64,000 bases of DNA, taken from assembly GCA_035235625.1 (NCBI GenBank), contig CP141143.1, positions 45,183,178-45,247,177 on the forward strand, read 5' to 3'. Under the pieces are notes generated by a model, which saw only the letters and a program-made list of their open reading frames with translations, searched no databases and had not been told where the DNA came from. Positions 12,948 to 22,842 of the stretch are shown in pieces; positions within the stretch are counted from its first letter, which is position 1, and every line of letters starts with the position of its first letter. The DNA comes from Saururus chinensis. Taxonomy: Eukaryota; Streptophyta; Magnoliopsida; Piperales; Saururaceae. A program made the translations under genes and the position numbers.

Positions 12948-13680
12948 GGGTATGTTTGGATTGGTGGAAAGTGGGGGAAAGGAAAGGAATCCTCTTAAAA
13001 TCCCCCCATTTTTATTGTTTGGTGCAATGGGGAAAGAGAAACTAAAGTGAAAACGGAGACAAAATAGATAAAAAAATTGGCCCAAAAAATTTCCATCCAT
13101 TAACCTATGGATTTTGGGAGAAAATCACCATAGTAAAGACTTATGTCTTGCCGCTACTATAACTACCATCACTGTCATCACCTTCACCACCGCCGCTGCC
13201 ACCACTAATGCCACCACCACCACCATCATTACCGTACGTTGTTGCCACTACCACTACTGTTGCCAACGTCATCGCTGCCATCACCACCCACGCCACGTCC
13301 GCTATCACCACCACCGCTGCTATTGCTACCACAGCCGCCACAACTACCACCGCTGTCGCCTCCACTATCACCGCAACCACTGCCACAACACTGCCACCAC
13401 CATCCCTACTACCACTACCATTGCAACTGCGTCTACCATTGCTATTGTTATCGCTGCCACTGTCACAACTACTACCACTGCCGCTACAACCACCACCAAC
13501 ACCACCACTGCCGCTACAACCACCACAGTCACCACCATCGTTATTGTCAAAATTTTCTAACATCATTTATGTAACCAAACAGTTAAATTTTTTTAAAAAT
13601 CTCCTAGTTTCTCTTTAACCTGGATTTACTTTATCTTACTATTTCCCTTTCTCCCGGTTTCTACCAATCCAAATAATACG
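12948..13680. mobile_element. Tourist/PIF-like element containing a CCN microsatellite
   Basis: The left end GGGTATGTTTGGATTGG and the inverted right end CGTATTATTTGGATTGG form terminal inverted repeats that diverge only in the outer bases. A TTA precedes the left end, fitting the 3-bp TSD of PIF/Harbinger MITEs; the right duplication is not clear. The middle (13155-13545) is a trinucleotide-rich tract of CCA, CAC and GCC units that probably expanded after insertion. Confidence 0.45.
13155..13545. repeat. Imperfect CCA/CAC/GCC trinucleotide microsatellite
   Basis: About 390 bp consist of permuted CCN and NCC triplets. Long frames on both strands here are artefacts of the triplet period. Confidence 0.9.
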
Positions 13681-13972
13681 TATGGCTATATAAAAAAGGG
13701 TACATAATCTAAAGATTATGTATTAACTATGTACCATTGGTCTGAAAACAAAGCCCAAAATGAGCTATTCGAAAACTCGATCAAGATAACGAATAGAACC
13801 ATCACACAAAGATATTACCAAACGTGGTTGGCGTATTTGTTAATTGCATTTTTAATTTTTTTTTTTAAAACAGGGAAAATTAATCATCCGACTGCTCCAT
13901 ATGCCAGCGACCCCACAAGAACTTATTCTGAAAAAATTAACAAAATAAAAAGAGGAAAGAAAGAAATGGCAC

Positions 13973-14545
13973 CTGGATAGAAAAGCCAACGCCGATACCA
14001 AGCAGGATCCGGCCAATGAAGAGCATGACCACATTTTGGGCGGCACCGTTGAGAACAGCTCCGGCGAGGGAGACGGCCCCGCCAAAGAGCATGGATATCT
14101 TACGGCCGTACCTCCTGGTGACCGTCGAGGCGAAGAAAGAGGCCACGGTGGCGGCCAGGTAGAGGGATGACGTGAAGGTCGTCAGCATCGGACTTTCGAA
14201 CATGCAGTACTGGCTCGTCAGCTTATCGTTTTTTATCGTTCGGTAAACCGAGGGGAAGAACTTCTTCAAAAACGAGTCCATTGATGTAACTCCTCCTGTC
14301 AAAAGAAGAAAAAAAAGACAGTAGTCTCTTAGCTACTTCCCTTACTAAATTGAACGAAAAGTTGCATATCAGCTTATGTGCAGGATTTCTCTTGATAATA
14401 AAAGACCAGTACCTGAGATTCCGATGTCGTAGCCGAAGATCAAACCACCGGAGGAGGCGACGAGACAAGTAAAGAAGACATAATCGGTCATCTTCCCCGG
14501 GTATTGCTTTTGGCCACCGGCGGAGACGAACCCATCCCTCGCCAT
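13973..14545 (-). pseudogene. STP: Sugar transport protein (STP, hexose/H+ symporter), exons 1 and 2 only
   Basis: Exon 1 (14545-14413) encodes MARDGFVSAGGQ...YPGKMT and the first membrane helix ending GGLIFGYDIGIS. Exon 2 (14295-13973) continues [18 protein letters not shown], then [31 protein letters not shown] and [11 protein letters not shown]. Both introns start GT (GTACTGG after exon 1, GTGCCATT after exon 2) and intron 1 ends ACAG; joining restores the family motif ISGGVTSM. The two exons give exactly 152 codons, about 30% of a usual ~500-residue STP with 12 helices that imports hexoses across the plasma membrane. Start and splice sites match the known STP gene structure. The large third exon is not found to the left, where transposons begin. 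The gene is either truncated or split by a very long intron extending out of the window. Confidence 0.85.
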
Positions 14546-14667
14546 TGTTCCCTCAGCTTGGGAAATAAGGAAGAGAGAGACAAAGATGCAGATCAGAGAC
14601 GGAAAAGGCAGACGAACGAGAATGACAAAGGAAGTATAGGAGGAGCAGGGCAAGGAGGATTTGGAAG

Positions 14668-14675
14668 TATATTTA
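14668..14675 (-). promoter_or_regulatory. TATA box of the STP gene
   Basis: TAAATATA on the minus strand lies about 125 bases upstream of the STP start codon, and a CT-rich leader follows it. Position and sequence fit a plant core promoter. Confidence 0.5.
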
Positions 14676-14879
14676 AGCGGGGAGGGTGTAGGGTTGGAGT
14701 GAGAGAGAGATGGCTTGGAGTCTTTGACATTTGCAGAGATTACAAATTTGCAGATAATATAAATCAAAAGTGTTCAGCTTTGGCAAAAAATTATATATCG
14801 TCTCACCGCAGTACCGCACCCGTTTTTTGATTTCAGCTTTGGCTAAAAAGTGTTCAGCTTTCCATGGCAACGGCGGGTG

Positions 14880-15442
14880 AGGGATCAGGAATCCGACCTT
14901 CTAATCCAACGTAAATACCGTATGCTTATCTACTCTAAGCAGTAAATGAGGAGAGCATCAAGCTCAATTTTGTTCAAATCTCTCTCGTTATCATGGAAAA
15001 GGACGAGGAAACGATTGGCTTGTAGAAAAGACCTCTCCCCCGGAGTCCACGACGGGATACTTTATTAAAGAATCGCCTTTGTACGTGTCACATGGCTTAC
15101 CAATCTCAAGTAGGGGTACTTTATTAATTGGGCTTGAGAATTTTTGTGGGGCTGTATTCATTGTGTTAAAATCATTATCCGTTTAGCCCAGCCTTTGTCA
15201 ACAGCAATTATGTAATCCACTTAATAATCCATACGCTGTAGCAGGATGCATACAAAGTCCGAAGAGATATACTCAATACGGCTATGGGGCCGTTTAATAT
15301 TCACGAGTCATAGCTGTAGAAGAGAGAGACCGGGAGGCAAATTAACCACGGTGATTCAGGTGCCCTGTCTTGCATCATCGTCGCATTCACAGCACCCAGT
15401 ATCGATCATTGCACGCGACGCGGCTTGACCATCAATGGGAAC
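14880..15442. other. STP upstream region, no gene recognised
   Basis: Mixed-composition DNA between the STP promoter and the copia insertion. A frame at 15246-15428 (+) has no recognisable product. I see no repeat or RNA gene. This DNA joins the sequence after 20831 if the copia element is removed. Confidence 0.5.
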
Positions 15443-15447
15443 GCGCC

Positions 15448-15608
15448 TGAAGAGAATTGATTTTCATATGTAAACATAACAAGTGTATATAATTTATAGA
15501 TGTAAGAAGAGAATTTTAGAAATAGAAGAAGCTCAAGGTATGTCGAGGAAATGAAGAAACGTTTAGGAAGATGAAAAGTTTATATAGAAAATAGGTATAT
15601 ATTTAATA
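15448..15608 (-). repeat. 3' LTR of the copia element
   Basis: 161 bp, beginning TG and matching 20665-20825. It is preceded by the TSD GCGCC at 15443-15447. Confidence 0.9.
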
Positions 15609-15622
15609 CGCTCCTTCAAACT
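15609..15622 (-). other. Polypurine tract of the copia element (degenerate)
   Basis: Minus-strand TTTGAAGGAGCG abuts the 3' LTR start (TATTAAATATA, formerly TGTTAAATATA). This is where plus-strand DNA synthesis is primed in copia elements. Confidence 0.5.
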
Positions 15623-15639
15623 TATAGCGAATAAAGAGT

Positions 15640-17000
15640 CATTAGTTTAGAAATAAGTCTGAAATTGATGTATGGGGAGCGGCTTGGTGAAGATATCAGC
15701 GAGTTGGTCTTTGGATGGTACATAGCGAACTTGCATTTTGCCAACTAAAACTTGTTCTCGAATGTAATGATGGTAAATTTCGATATGTTTAGTGCAAGCG
15801 TAAAAGACACAGTTTGTTGTGAGAGCAATAGCAGATTGGTTGTCACACCATAAAGTAGGAGTCTTAGGAGGAGAGATGCCAATGAACTTGAGAATAATGG
15901 AAACCTAAACTATCTTAGTAGCAGTGGAAGAGAGAGCCCGATATTCGGCTTCAGTAGAAGAGACAGTACCCAGTGATGGACTGACGGTCAAGTGGGTCAC
16001 CAGCCCAGCCAGAATCAGAGTAAGCAGTAAGAGTGAAGGGACCTAGTCGGATAAGAATGTCATGAGAGAGCGTGCCATGGAGATACCGGAAGATCCTTTT
16101 AACAGCTACATAATAAATTGTAGAGGGATGATGCATGTGTTGGCACATGTACTTTACAAAATATGCAATATCAGGACAAGTATAAGTGAGGTACTGAAGA
16201 GCTCCAACAATGCTCTTATAGTGGGGAGGATCAGAGAAAAGTGGATCAATGGGAGAGGTAGGAGGGTGTTTGTGGCCAGTAGGAGTAGGGGTGGGTTTGT
16301 AGCCATCCATGTTAGTCCTGAGGAGAATGTTTCGAATATACTGAGTCTGTGAGAGGAAGAGACCATTTGGAGTAGTTGTGAATTCTATGCCAAGAAAGTG
16401 ATTGAGAAGACCTAAGTCTTTGATAGCAAAGACTCGACCAAGAAGAGTAATGATGTGATCGATGAAAGGAGGGTGAGTACGAGTAATGAGGATGTCATCA
16501 ACATAAACAACAAGGATAGTAAGCTGAGAGCCAGTCTGATGGAGAAAGAGTGAGGTGTCAGCATGATAGGTTAAGAAGATAGGATGAGAGTCGAGCATAC
16601 CACTGGCGGGGGGCTTGTTTGAGACCATATAAAGCTTTGTGAAGCCGACACACATTGTGGGGTGAGTGGAGTTAATAACGCCAGGGAGTTGAGCCATGTA
16701 TAGTTCTTCCTCAATGGTACCATGGAGAAAGGCATTGGAGATGTCCAGCTATTTCACAATCCATGCTTTGAAAACAACAAGACTTAGTATAATCTGAATG
16801 GTGTAGGTTTTACTACGGGACTAAAGGTTTCGTGATAGTCTTGTCCTTCTTCTTGAGTGAAACCCTTTGCAAAAAGGAGGGCCTTGTATTGAGAAATAGA
16901 GCCGTCGGGACACTGCTTGATTTTGTAGGTCCATCGACACCTAATGATATTAGAGTTAAGTGGCGGGGGAACTAGAGTCAAAGTACCCTGTTTGATAAGA
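15640..17000 (-). pseudogene. Reverse transcriptase and RNase H of the copia element
   Basis: RT begins near IRCRWTYKIKQCPDG and AKGFTQEEGQDYHETFSPV. It has the first catalytic Asp in LDISNAFLHGTIEEELYM, the YVDDILIT box, and LGLLNHFLGIEF. The RNase H part includes AYSDSGWAGDPLDRQSITGY, EAEYRALSSTATK, LWCDNQSAIAL and ADIFTKPLP. Catalytic residues of RT are present, but stops (before LDISNAFLHG and after TATKIV) prevent translation. Confidence 0.85.
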
Positions 17001-17148
17001 GCCTCATACTCTTCACGCATAGCAACACACCACTCAGGAACCTGGGAGGCAATACAAAAGGAGGTGGGTTCGGTTTGAGGGGAGGTTTGGGTGATGAGAG
17101 AGAGTGGGATGCGAGGGCAAAAAATGTTGGTTTTGCTACAAGTAATCA

Positions 17149-18560
17149 TCAGATGAGAGGGGCCGGGGAGAGGGGGTAGAGTGGGGGGAAGTAGTAATGT
17201 CGGGGACAAGTGATGAGTGGGAGGAGGAGTTGGGTTTGGGGGGAAATGAGGGGGTGTAGGAAGGGGAGTGGAGGGAGGATCTGGTGAGATGGTGGGAGTA
17301 TGGAAGGAGGTAGGTGGGGGAAGAGGTAGAGGGGAAATAAGGTGAGTAGGAGATGGGGTAGTAGGAGAGTGATGGAGAAAGGGAGATTCATGTTCGACAA
17401 AACGGACATGGTAAGAGAAGTAGACATGATTAGTGGTGGGGTCAAGGCATCGATAACCTTTAGTAGTTGGGCAATAGCCAATGAAGACACAAGGAATAGA
17501 ACGAGGTTCAAGTTTGTGCTTAGAGTAAGGATGATCCACGGGTGACACCGATAGCCAAAGGTACGAAGGTGAGTGTAATCAGGAAGGGTGAGGTATTGTT
17601 GAAGATGGGAGTTGGGTTTGGGGGGAAATGAGGGGGTGTGAGAGCAAGAAAACTGATGGGTGATTCCTCGAGAGGTGAAGTAATGAGGGAGAGCATTTTT
17701 GACCAAAAACTGAAAGGCAAGAAAAGCTTCAAAGACATCCAATTTGAGTTTGAGAGGGTAGAGCCAAGTGTAGCGAGAGTAATCATCAATGAATATGACG
17801 TAGTATTGGTAACCAAGGAATGAGAGAACAAGTGAGGGGCCCTAGACATCAGAGTGAATAAGTTCAAGTGGACGAGTAGATGATCGTTGCGAAAGAGGAA
17901 ATAGTAATTTGTGAGATTTACTAACATGACAACTATTACAAACAAAGTTTTTGAGCTTAGTGACATAAAAGGGAAAAGTTGATACAATGGAATTAAAAGT
18001 GTCAAGGGAAGGATGACCAAGTCGATGATGCTAAATGTTAAAACATGAAGTAGTGACGTGGAGAGCATACAGAGGAGTGGAGGAGAGAGGGTAGACGCCG
18101 TTCTAATAGGGGCTGCGGTACAGGATGCGCTTGGACTTATTGTCATGAATAGACACATCAGACATAGTAAAAGTTAGAGAACAATCATTATCGCGGGCAA
18201 GTTTGTGTACTGAGAGGAGATTGTGGGCAATAGTGGGTGTATGAAGAACAATATTAAGAAGAAGTGTGGAGTTGGGAAGAGAGAAGATGGTGATACCTGA
18301 AGAGGAGACAGGGAGAGAGTGACTGTTACCAATGTTGACATGGGAGGGACCAAGATGAAATAACGGGGTGGTGATGTGGTTAATATTTGGAGTGATATGA
18401 TCGTTGGCGCTAGAATTGAGGAGCCAATCAGAGGAATGGGGTCCACCTCCTTGGACACACATGGCAAGGCCGGGATCTGTGGCAGGACCCCGGTGGGAGG
18501 CATTGAATCACTCTTTGCAGTTGATAGCAGTGTGGAGTCTGCCACATATCTGGCATGAGG
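17149..18560 (-). pseudogene. Protease and integrase of the copia element, core deleted
   Basis: The protease site reads WLLNSSANDHIT, where copia has WLLDSGASDHIT, so the catalytic Asp is Asn. The pre-integrase and integrase zinc region follow (LARDND..., HSDV-like segment). The integrase core keeps an IDDYSRYTWLY-type segment but jumps from GITHQFSCSHTP directly to SHLQQYLTLPDYTHLRTFG. That deletes the part with the catalytic Glu. A 30-bp filler sits at this junction (17610-17639), identical to 17228-17257. The proline-rich integrase tail occupies about 17160-17400. Confidence 0.75.
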
Positions 18561-19645
18561 GATGGTAACAACGGGAACACCCTCAGCCACGGTTTTGGTG
18601 GCGGTTTGCACCACCCCCATGACACTACTATTGATATGGAGAAGTGGACAAACGACTAGGGGGTGGGGAGGAGAGGCATAGGCTATAGTTGGAGGTGGTC
18701 TGGAGTGTTCGAGGGAGGGAACAACAGGAGCGGTAGCATAGGTCAGGCAAGAACCAAGAAGGAGTTGACCCAAGGTGGCACTAATCATGTTAAGGATAGT
18801 CGAAAGGACGACAGGATCAGCAGAGGGAATAGAGAGGCCACGGTGCCAGTGGAAGCATGGAGGGCAGTGGGATGTGCCAAGATGGACCGATGGGGGCCGA
18901 TTGTTGGAGAGAGAGAGCAGCCTCCTCCGCAAGAAGAAGGTTCCAGAGTTTGGCGACCGGAACCAAGGTACCGCAAGCTCAAATTCCAGTGGAAAACACT
19001 GAGTATTTGGCTGGGTGACCAGCCAGAGTTTGGTGAAGGAGATTTGGATCACATACAAGAACACCAACGGTAGCAAGTTGATTGACAAGGAGTTGCAATT
19101 GGTCGAGATAAGCAGCCATCCCACCTGGGCCAAGATGCCAACGATGAAGATCACCCATGATTGAATGACTACAACAGGCGAGGTAGAGAGGTAACGAGTC
19201 TCAATTGCTCTCTACAAGGCAGCAGAGGTGTTGTATGTAAGAAAGTGGTGGAAGAGAGTTGGTGCAATAGTGGCACGTAAAAAGACAAGGAGGTGATGGT
19301 CAGTATGAATCCAGTCAGAATAAGACGGGCAAGAAGAAGTAGATGCAGGAGAAGGACAAGGTAGAGAGCTGTCAAAGTAGGGAAGAAGCTGGTAGGCATT
19401 TAAGACAGAGTGAGTGGTTTCACGTTAGGCGAGAAAATTAGAACTATCAAGGCGGACAGTGATAAAGGAGGTCATATTTGATACAAAAAATTTGATTGAG
19501 GCTGGGATAGTTGTAAGAAAATTCAAGGCAGTTGAAGAAGGTGGTGGGGGAGGAAAAGTAATGCTTGATGTAGCTGTAGTGGGGGGAGAGCTAGGTGAAC
19601 CAATTTAGGTGAAAGGAGAATGGAGATCATGTTTGGGAGGATGCG
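18560..19645 (-). pseudogene. gag of the copia element
   Basis: The frame reads FITVRLDSSNFLA, a stop, then RETTHSVLNAYQLLPYFD and later LFHHFLTYNTSAALWRAIE, the copia gag pattern. The zinc knuckle CQICGRLHTAINC near 18525-18560 lacks one residue of the usual CX2CX4HX4C spacing. Stops and frame changes occur throughout. Gag would form the particle that packages element RNA. Confidence 0.75.
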
Positions 19646-20652
19646 ACGGGGTTGTGAACAGAAGAAGAGGAGAATATAAAGATAGAAACTTTCGAGTAGG
19701 AAAAAGATAGGATAGAGACAGAAGGGGCAGGTCAAACAGTGGTCACGAGCGGGACGACAGCAGTCGGCTAGGTAGGGAAGTTAGGGCCGTCGAGGATGCA
19801 AAGGTGGGGACTAGTGAAAGGCAAGGCTGAATGACAGGCTTGAAGAAAGAAGGTGACGGTTGTTCGCAGGGATGATGGTGGTGATACAGATGGGTACCAA
19901 ATCGGGAGAGGGGAGGTGGAACAGTTGATCGGAAAAGGAGAGGGGGGGCTGGATCCACGAGAATGAAGCAGGGAGAGAGTGAAGGAAAGGACCAATCAGA
20001 GGGTGGCCGAGAGATGGAATAGAGAAGGAAGAAAGCGGCAGGGATAGATAAGCGAGGGAAACAGGGCCTGGGGGCAATCATGATCACCAATTTATGGAGA
20101 GGGTGGGCGGATCTGGAAAAGAGGAACCAAATCGGGAAGGGACGATAAGAAGGCAGTCGCCAGTGAGAGAAGATATCTGGGATGACCAAAGGGAGGACGG
20201 TGGCAATGGGGAACGATGGGAGGGGTCGAGACTGAAGCATAAGAGACCCTGTCAGAAGATTTGGGATCGGCTGGCAAGAGAGGAAAGCTGACTAAGACGA
20301 ATCAATGATGCAGACGATGGGCGAAGGAAAATCGTCAGAAGAATGGAGGTGATGGCCAATGGGCGATGAGCAAAGGATGAAGGCGATGGGCAATGGGGGA
20401 GGGTTGGTGAAGGAGAAGGGCACCGGGTGGAGGGTGGACCGCAAAGAGTGGAGGGGAGGCATTGAAGAAGGAAAGACAAGAGCACATGTGGGAGAAGATG
20501 CCGACAAGAGATCCGGGACGCAAAGAAGGAGATGGATAGAACAACGGCCGGTTGAGATGTAGAAGGAATGTAGAGGATGACAGCTTCTGGAATTTTCAGG
20601 CACAGAGAAGAGGACGGCCAATGACGGATTCTCAGAAGTGTAGGCAACATCT
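19645..20652 (-). other. Copia leader, Pro/Ser-rich frames, no recognised product
   Basis: About 1 kb between primer site and gag is C-rich on the minus strand and gives several overlapping Pro- and Ser-rich frames without conserved motifs. It is best read as an untranslated leader. Confidence 0.5.
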
Positions 20653-20664
20653 GGCTCAACACCA
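20653..20664 (-). other. Primer binding site of the copia element
   Basis: Minus-strand TGGTGTTGAGCC, directly abutting the LTR, is a degenerate tRNA-Met complement (TGGTATCAGAGC). Confidence 0.65.
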
Positions 20665-20825
20665 TAAAGAGAATTGTTTTTCATATGTAAACATAACAAG
20701 AGTATACAATTTATAGATGCAAAAAGAGAATTCTAGAGACAAAAGAAGCTCAAGGGACGCCGAGGAAATGAAGAGCTGTCTAGGAAGATGAATAGTTTAC
20801 ATAAGAAACAGGTATATCTTTAAAA
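20665..20825 (-). repeat. 5' LTR of the copia element
   Basis: 161 bp, matching the 3' LTR in length. Its outer TG has mutated to TT on the minus strand. The TSD GCGCC follows at 20826-20830. Confidence 0.9.
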
Positions 20826-20844
20826 GCGCCCACTACCCTTGCCC

Positions 20845-21533
20845 CATGGAAGGCCGTATCGGCCGATACGGGTGTATATAGGCCGATATGTACCTGCATC
20901 GGCCGAGACCGATATGGTACGAGGGGTGATATGCCCCCCACATGTATTCACAATATGTATCGGCCATATCGTATTGATATGTATCGAAACACTATTTAAA
21001 AAATGATTTTTTTTTGAATTTTTTTTTTCGTAGAAACAAAAACACAATTCAAACCTAGAGTCTTTGAAAGTTTATGTTTTTGTTATATTGAAAATAATAT
21101 TTTTAAAGTTATTTGAGATGAATATTGGTAGGTCAATACAATTTACATAATTATTTTTTTACATATAGTGCTCCACAAATATAGATTTATTTAAATATAT
21201 AACTTAGACTCATATTAAGCATATTATTTGTTTTTAAAATAAACTAATTTTAGAGCACTTAATATGGGAAAGAATGAACAGTAATTTGTATGAGACATAA
21301 TAATGTATGGTTCCAAATGAACTAATTTTAGAATACCTGTATCGGTGGATACGGTATTCTACGATCTTATTATGTTCTAAAAGAAGTATTATAATAATAT
21401 ATAATTAGTTATAATAATTTTTTATGCTATAAAAAGGTTTATGCCTGTTTTGGTACGTACCAAGCGTATCATCGGCATGTACCCATATCCAGAGCCATCG
21501 ATACTGTCATTCGTATCGATACAGCCTTCCATG
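20845..21533. mobile_element. hAT-type non-autonomous element (689 bp)
   Basis: Terminal inverted repeats start CATGGAAGGC(C/T)GTATCG on both sides, and the perfect 8-bp TSD CCTTGCCC stands at 20837-20844 and 21534-21541. Repeated TATCGGCC/CGATACGG palindromic motifs fill both subterminal regions, while the middle is AT-rich. No reading frame of note is present. Confidence 0.85.
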
Positions 21534-21541
21534 CCTTGCCC

Positions 21542-22585
21542 TCATCGGCTCTACAGCCTCTGCCCTAACCCCATTCAGTTGAAGCAGAGTGTATGAATGG
21601 TAAGTAACACACACAAATATAGAATATAACAAGGCATTACAAATTAGAAAGGCCCCTAAGCGGCCATTAATTTGCCAACCTGAGATACCATAGTTGTTGC
21701 CCCTGAAAATGGCTCCCCTCCAGCTCATGTATTCAAGGAAGGAGGGCTTGACTTCTAAATCCACTTGCAGTAGCGGGAAACATGTAGGCCCTCCCGGAAA
21801 GTCGTCCCCGTTTGTCGTTTGCTTCCCGTCTTTCTATTTTTGTCGGTAAGCCCTGCAGTTGTCTGAAATGTAATGGAGATCTATGTCCCACCTATGGGAA
21901 TGTGGAATGACTTTCCTCCCACAAATTAATGTAAAACTGTTTAGCATTCCTCCCACAAATTAATGTACAACTGTTTAGCAATATCAGCTTCCTTATTTTA
22001 ATGCAGATTTAAGTTCACATTCAAATGAAAAAGCACTTTATTAGCTTTGGTCACCTATTTCTATGTGCCATGCTATAAAACTCTATGTACCATGGCATCG
22101 ACAGTGTTCATGGAACCCGATCAAGAAGCCGCTTTCCTTGGCGCTTTGATACTGTTAGTGAAGCTGGGCTTGATAGTCTTGTGAATCGTCGCCTATGATG
22201 TTTCGCTTACTTGCGACGATGGTAGATGATAAACGAATTGATAGTGTGCAAGAAGTCAAAATCAAGGGCCTCAACGAACTCCCCACGCTGTTATTCACTC
22301 GATCAGATTAGGATCAGACTACATGTAGTGTTGTAACAATAACAAAATAATAAAAAAATAAAAAATAAAACAGAATATATGCAGAACAAGAGGCCAACAT
22401 GCCTACTTCTTCCATTCTTTAGCGTCCGTAAATTTTTTGGGCAAAGATTTAAGTGCGTCTTGTCTATAAGCATGAATCGCCGTGATGCTCTAATCTTTTA
22501 GAGTCGTGGGAAGTTCTCAGAAAAATGTCTTGGAAAGTCTTGAGGCGTGGCATATGGTGACATGGGCCATGGACTTGTGTCTTCA
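21542..22585. other. Low-repeat region with weak coding hints
   Basis: A minus-strand frame at 21507-21764 reads PSFLEYMSWRGAIFRGNNYG and then GWQINGRLGAF; it is interrupted by a possible GT donor and has no recognised product. A 34-bp unit with CCTCCCACAAATTAATGTA is duplicated in tandem at ~21914-21983. A 30-codon frame at 22092-22184 (+) begins MASTVFMEPDQEAAF and ends in a hydrophobic stretch; nothing else supports it. Confidence 0.3.
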
Positions 22586-22842
22586 TTCCACACTGAAAAA
22601 ATTTTCAAAATAGACTCCACAAATGTCAGAAATACAAAATTAGGCAAGGAATTCCAGTTTTGCAAAATTAGACTTAAGCACATGCGAAATTCCCACATGT
22701 ACGGTGCGAAATGGCATATATGTCCTTTCTCTTAATAAACTCCCCTCCTCTTGATGGAATCAATTACACTGTCGGCTTCTTAGTGATTGCAGTCCTCTCT
22801 TGTCGGAGACCGCCAACCAGATCCACCTCTCCCTGGCCCCCA

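Larger units (their letters stand above)
15448..20825 (-). mobile_element. Ty1/copia retrotransposon, structurally complete, coding-dead
   Basis: Two 161-bp direct repeats (15448-15608 and 20665-20825) bound the element, flanked by the perfect 5-bp TSD GCGCC at 15443-15447 and 20826-20830. The minus-strand order is 5' LTR, primer site, leader, gag, protease, integrase, RT, RNase H, polypurine tract, 3' LTR, as in copia elements. The LTRs differ at roughly 24 of 161 positions by hand alignment, so the insertion is old. Each protein is broken. Confidence 0.92.

Noticed and set aside
13114-13618. Long frames on both strands rich in Thr, Pro, Gly and Ala
   Set aside because: They are products of the CCN trinucleotide microsatellite; every frame is open because of the triplet period.
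19743-20699. Several 60-165-codon Pro/Ser-rich frames
   Set aside because: They lie in the C-rich leader of the copia element between primer site and gag and contain no conserved motif.
22092-22184. 30-codon frame MASTVFMEPDQEAAF... as a small protein
   Set aside because: It has a good start context and a hydrophobic end, but no homology recognised and no neighbouring signals; kept only as a remark in the region entry.
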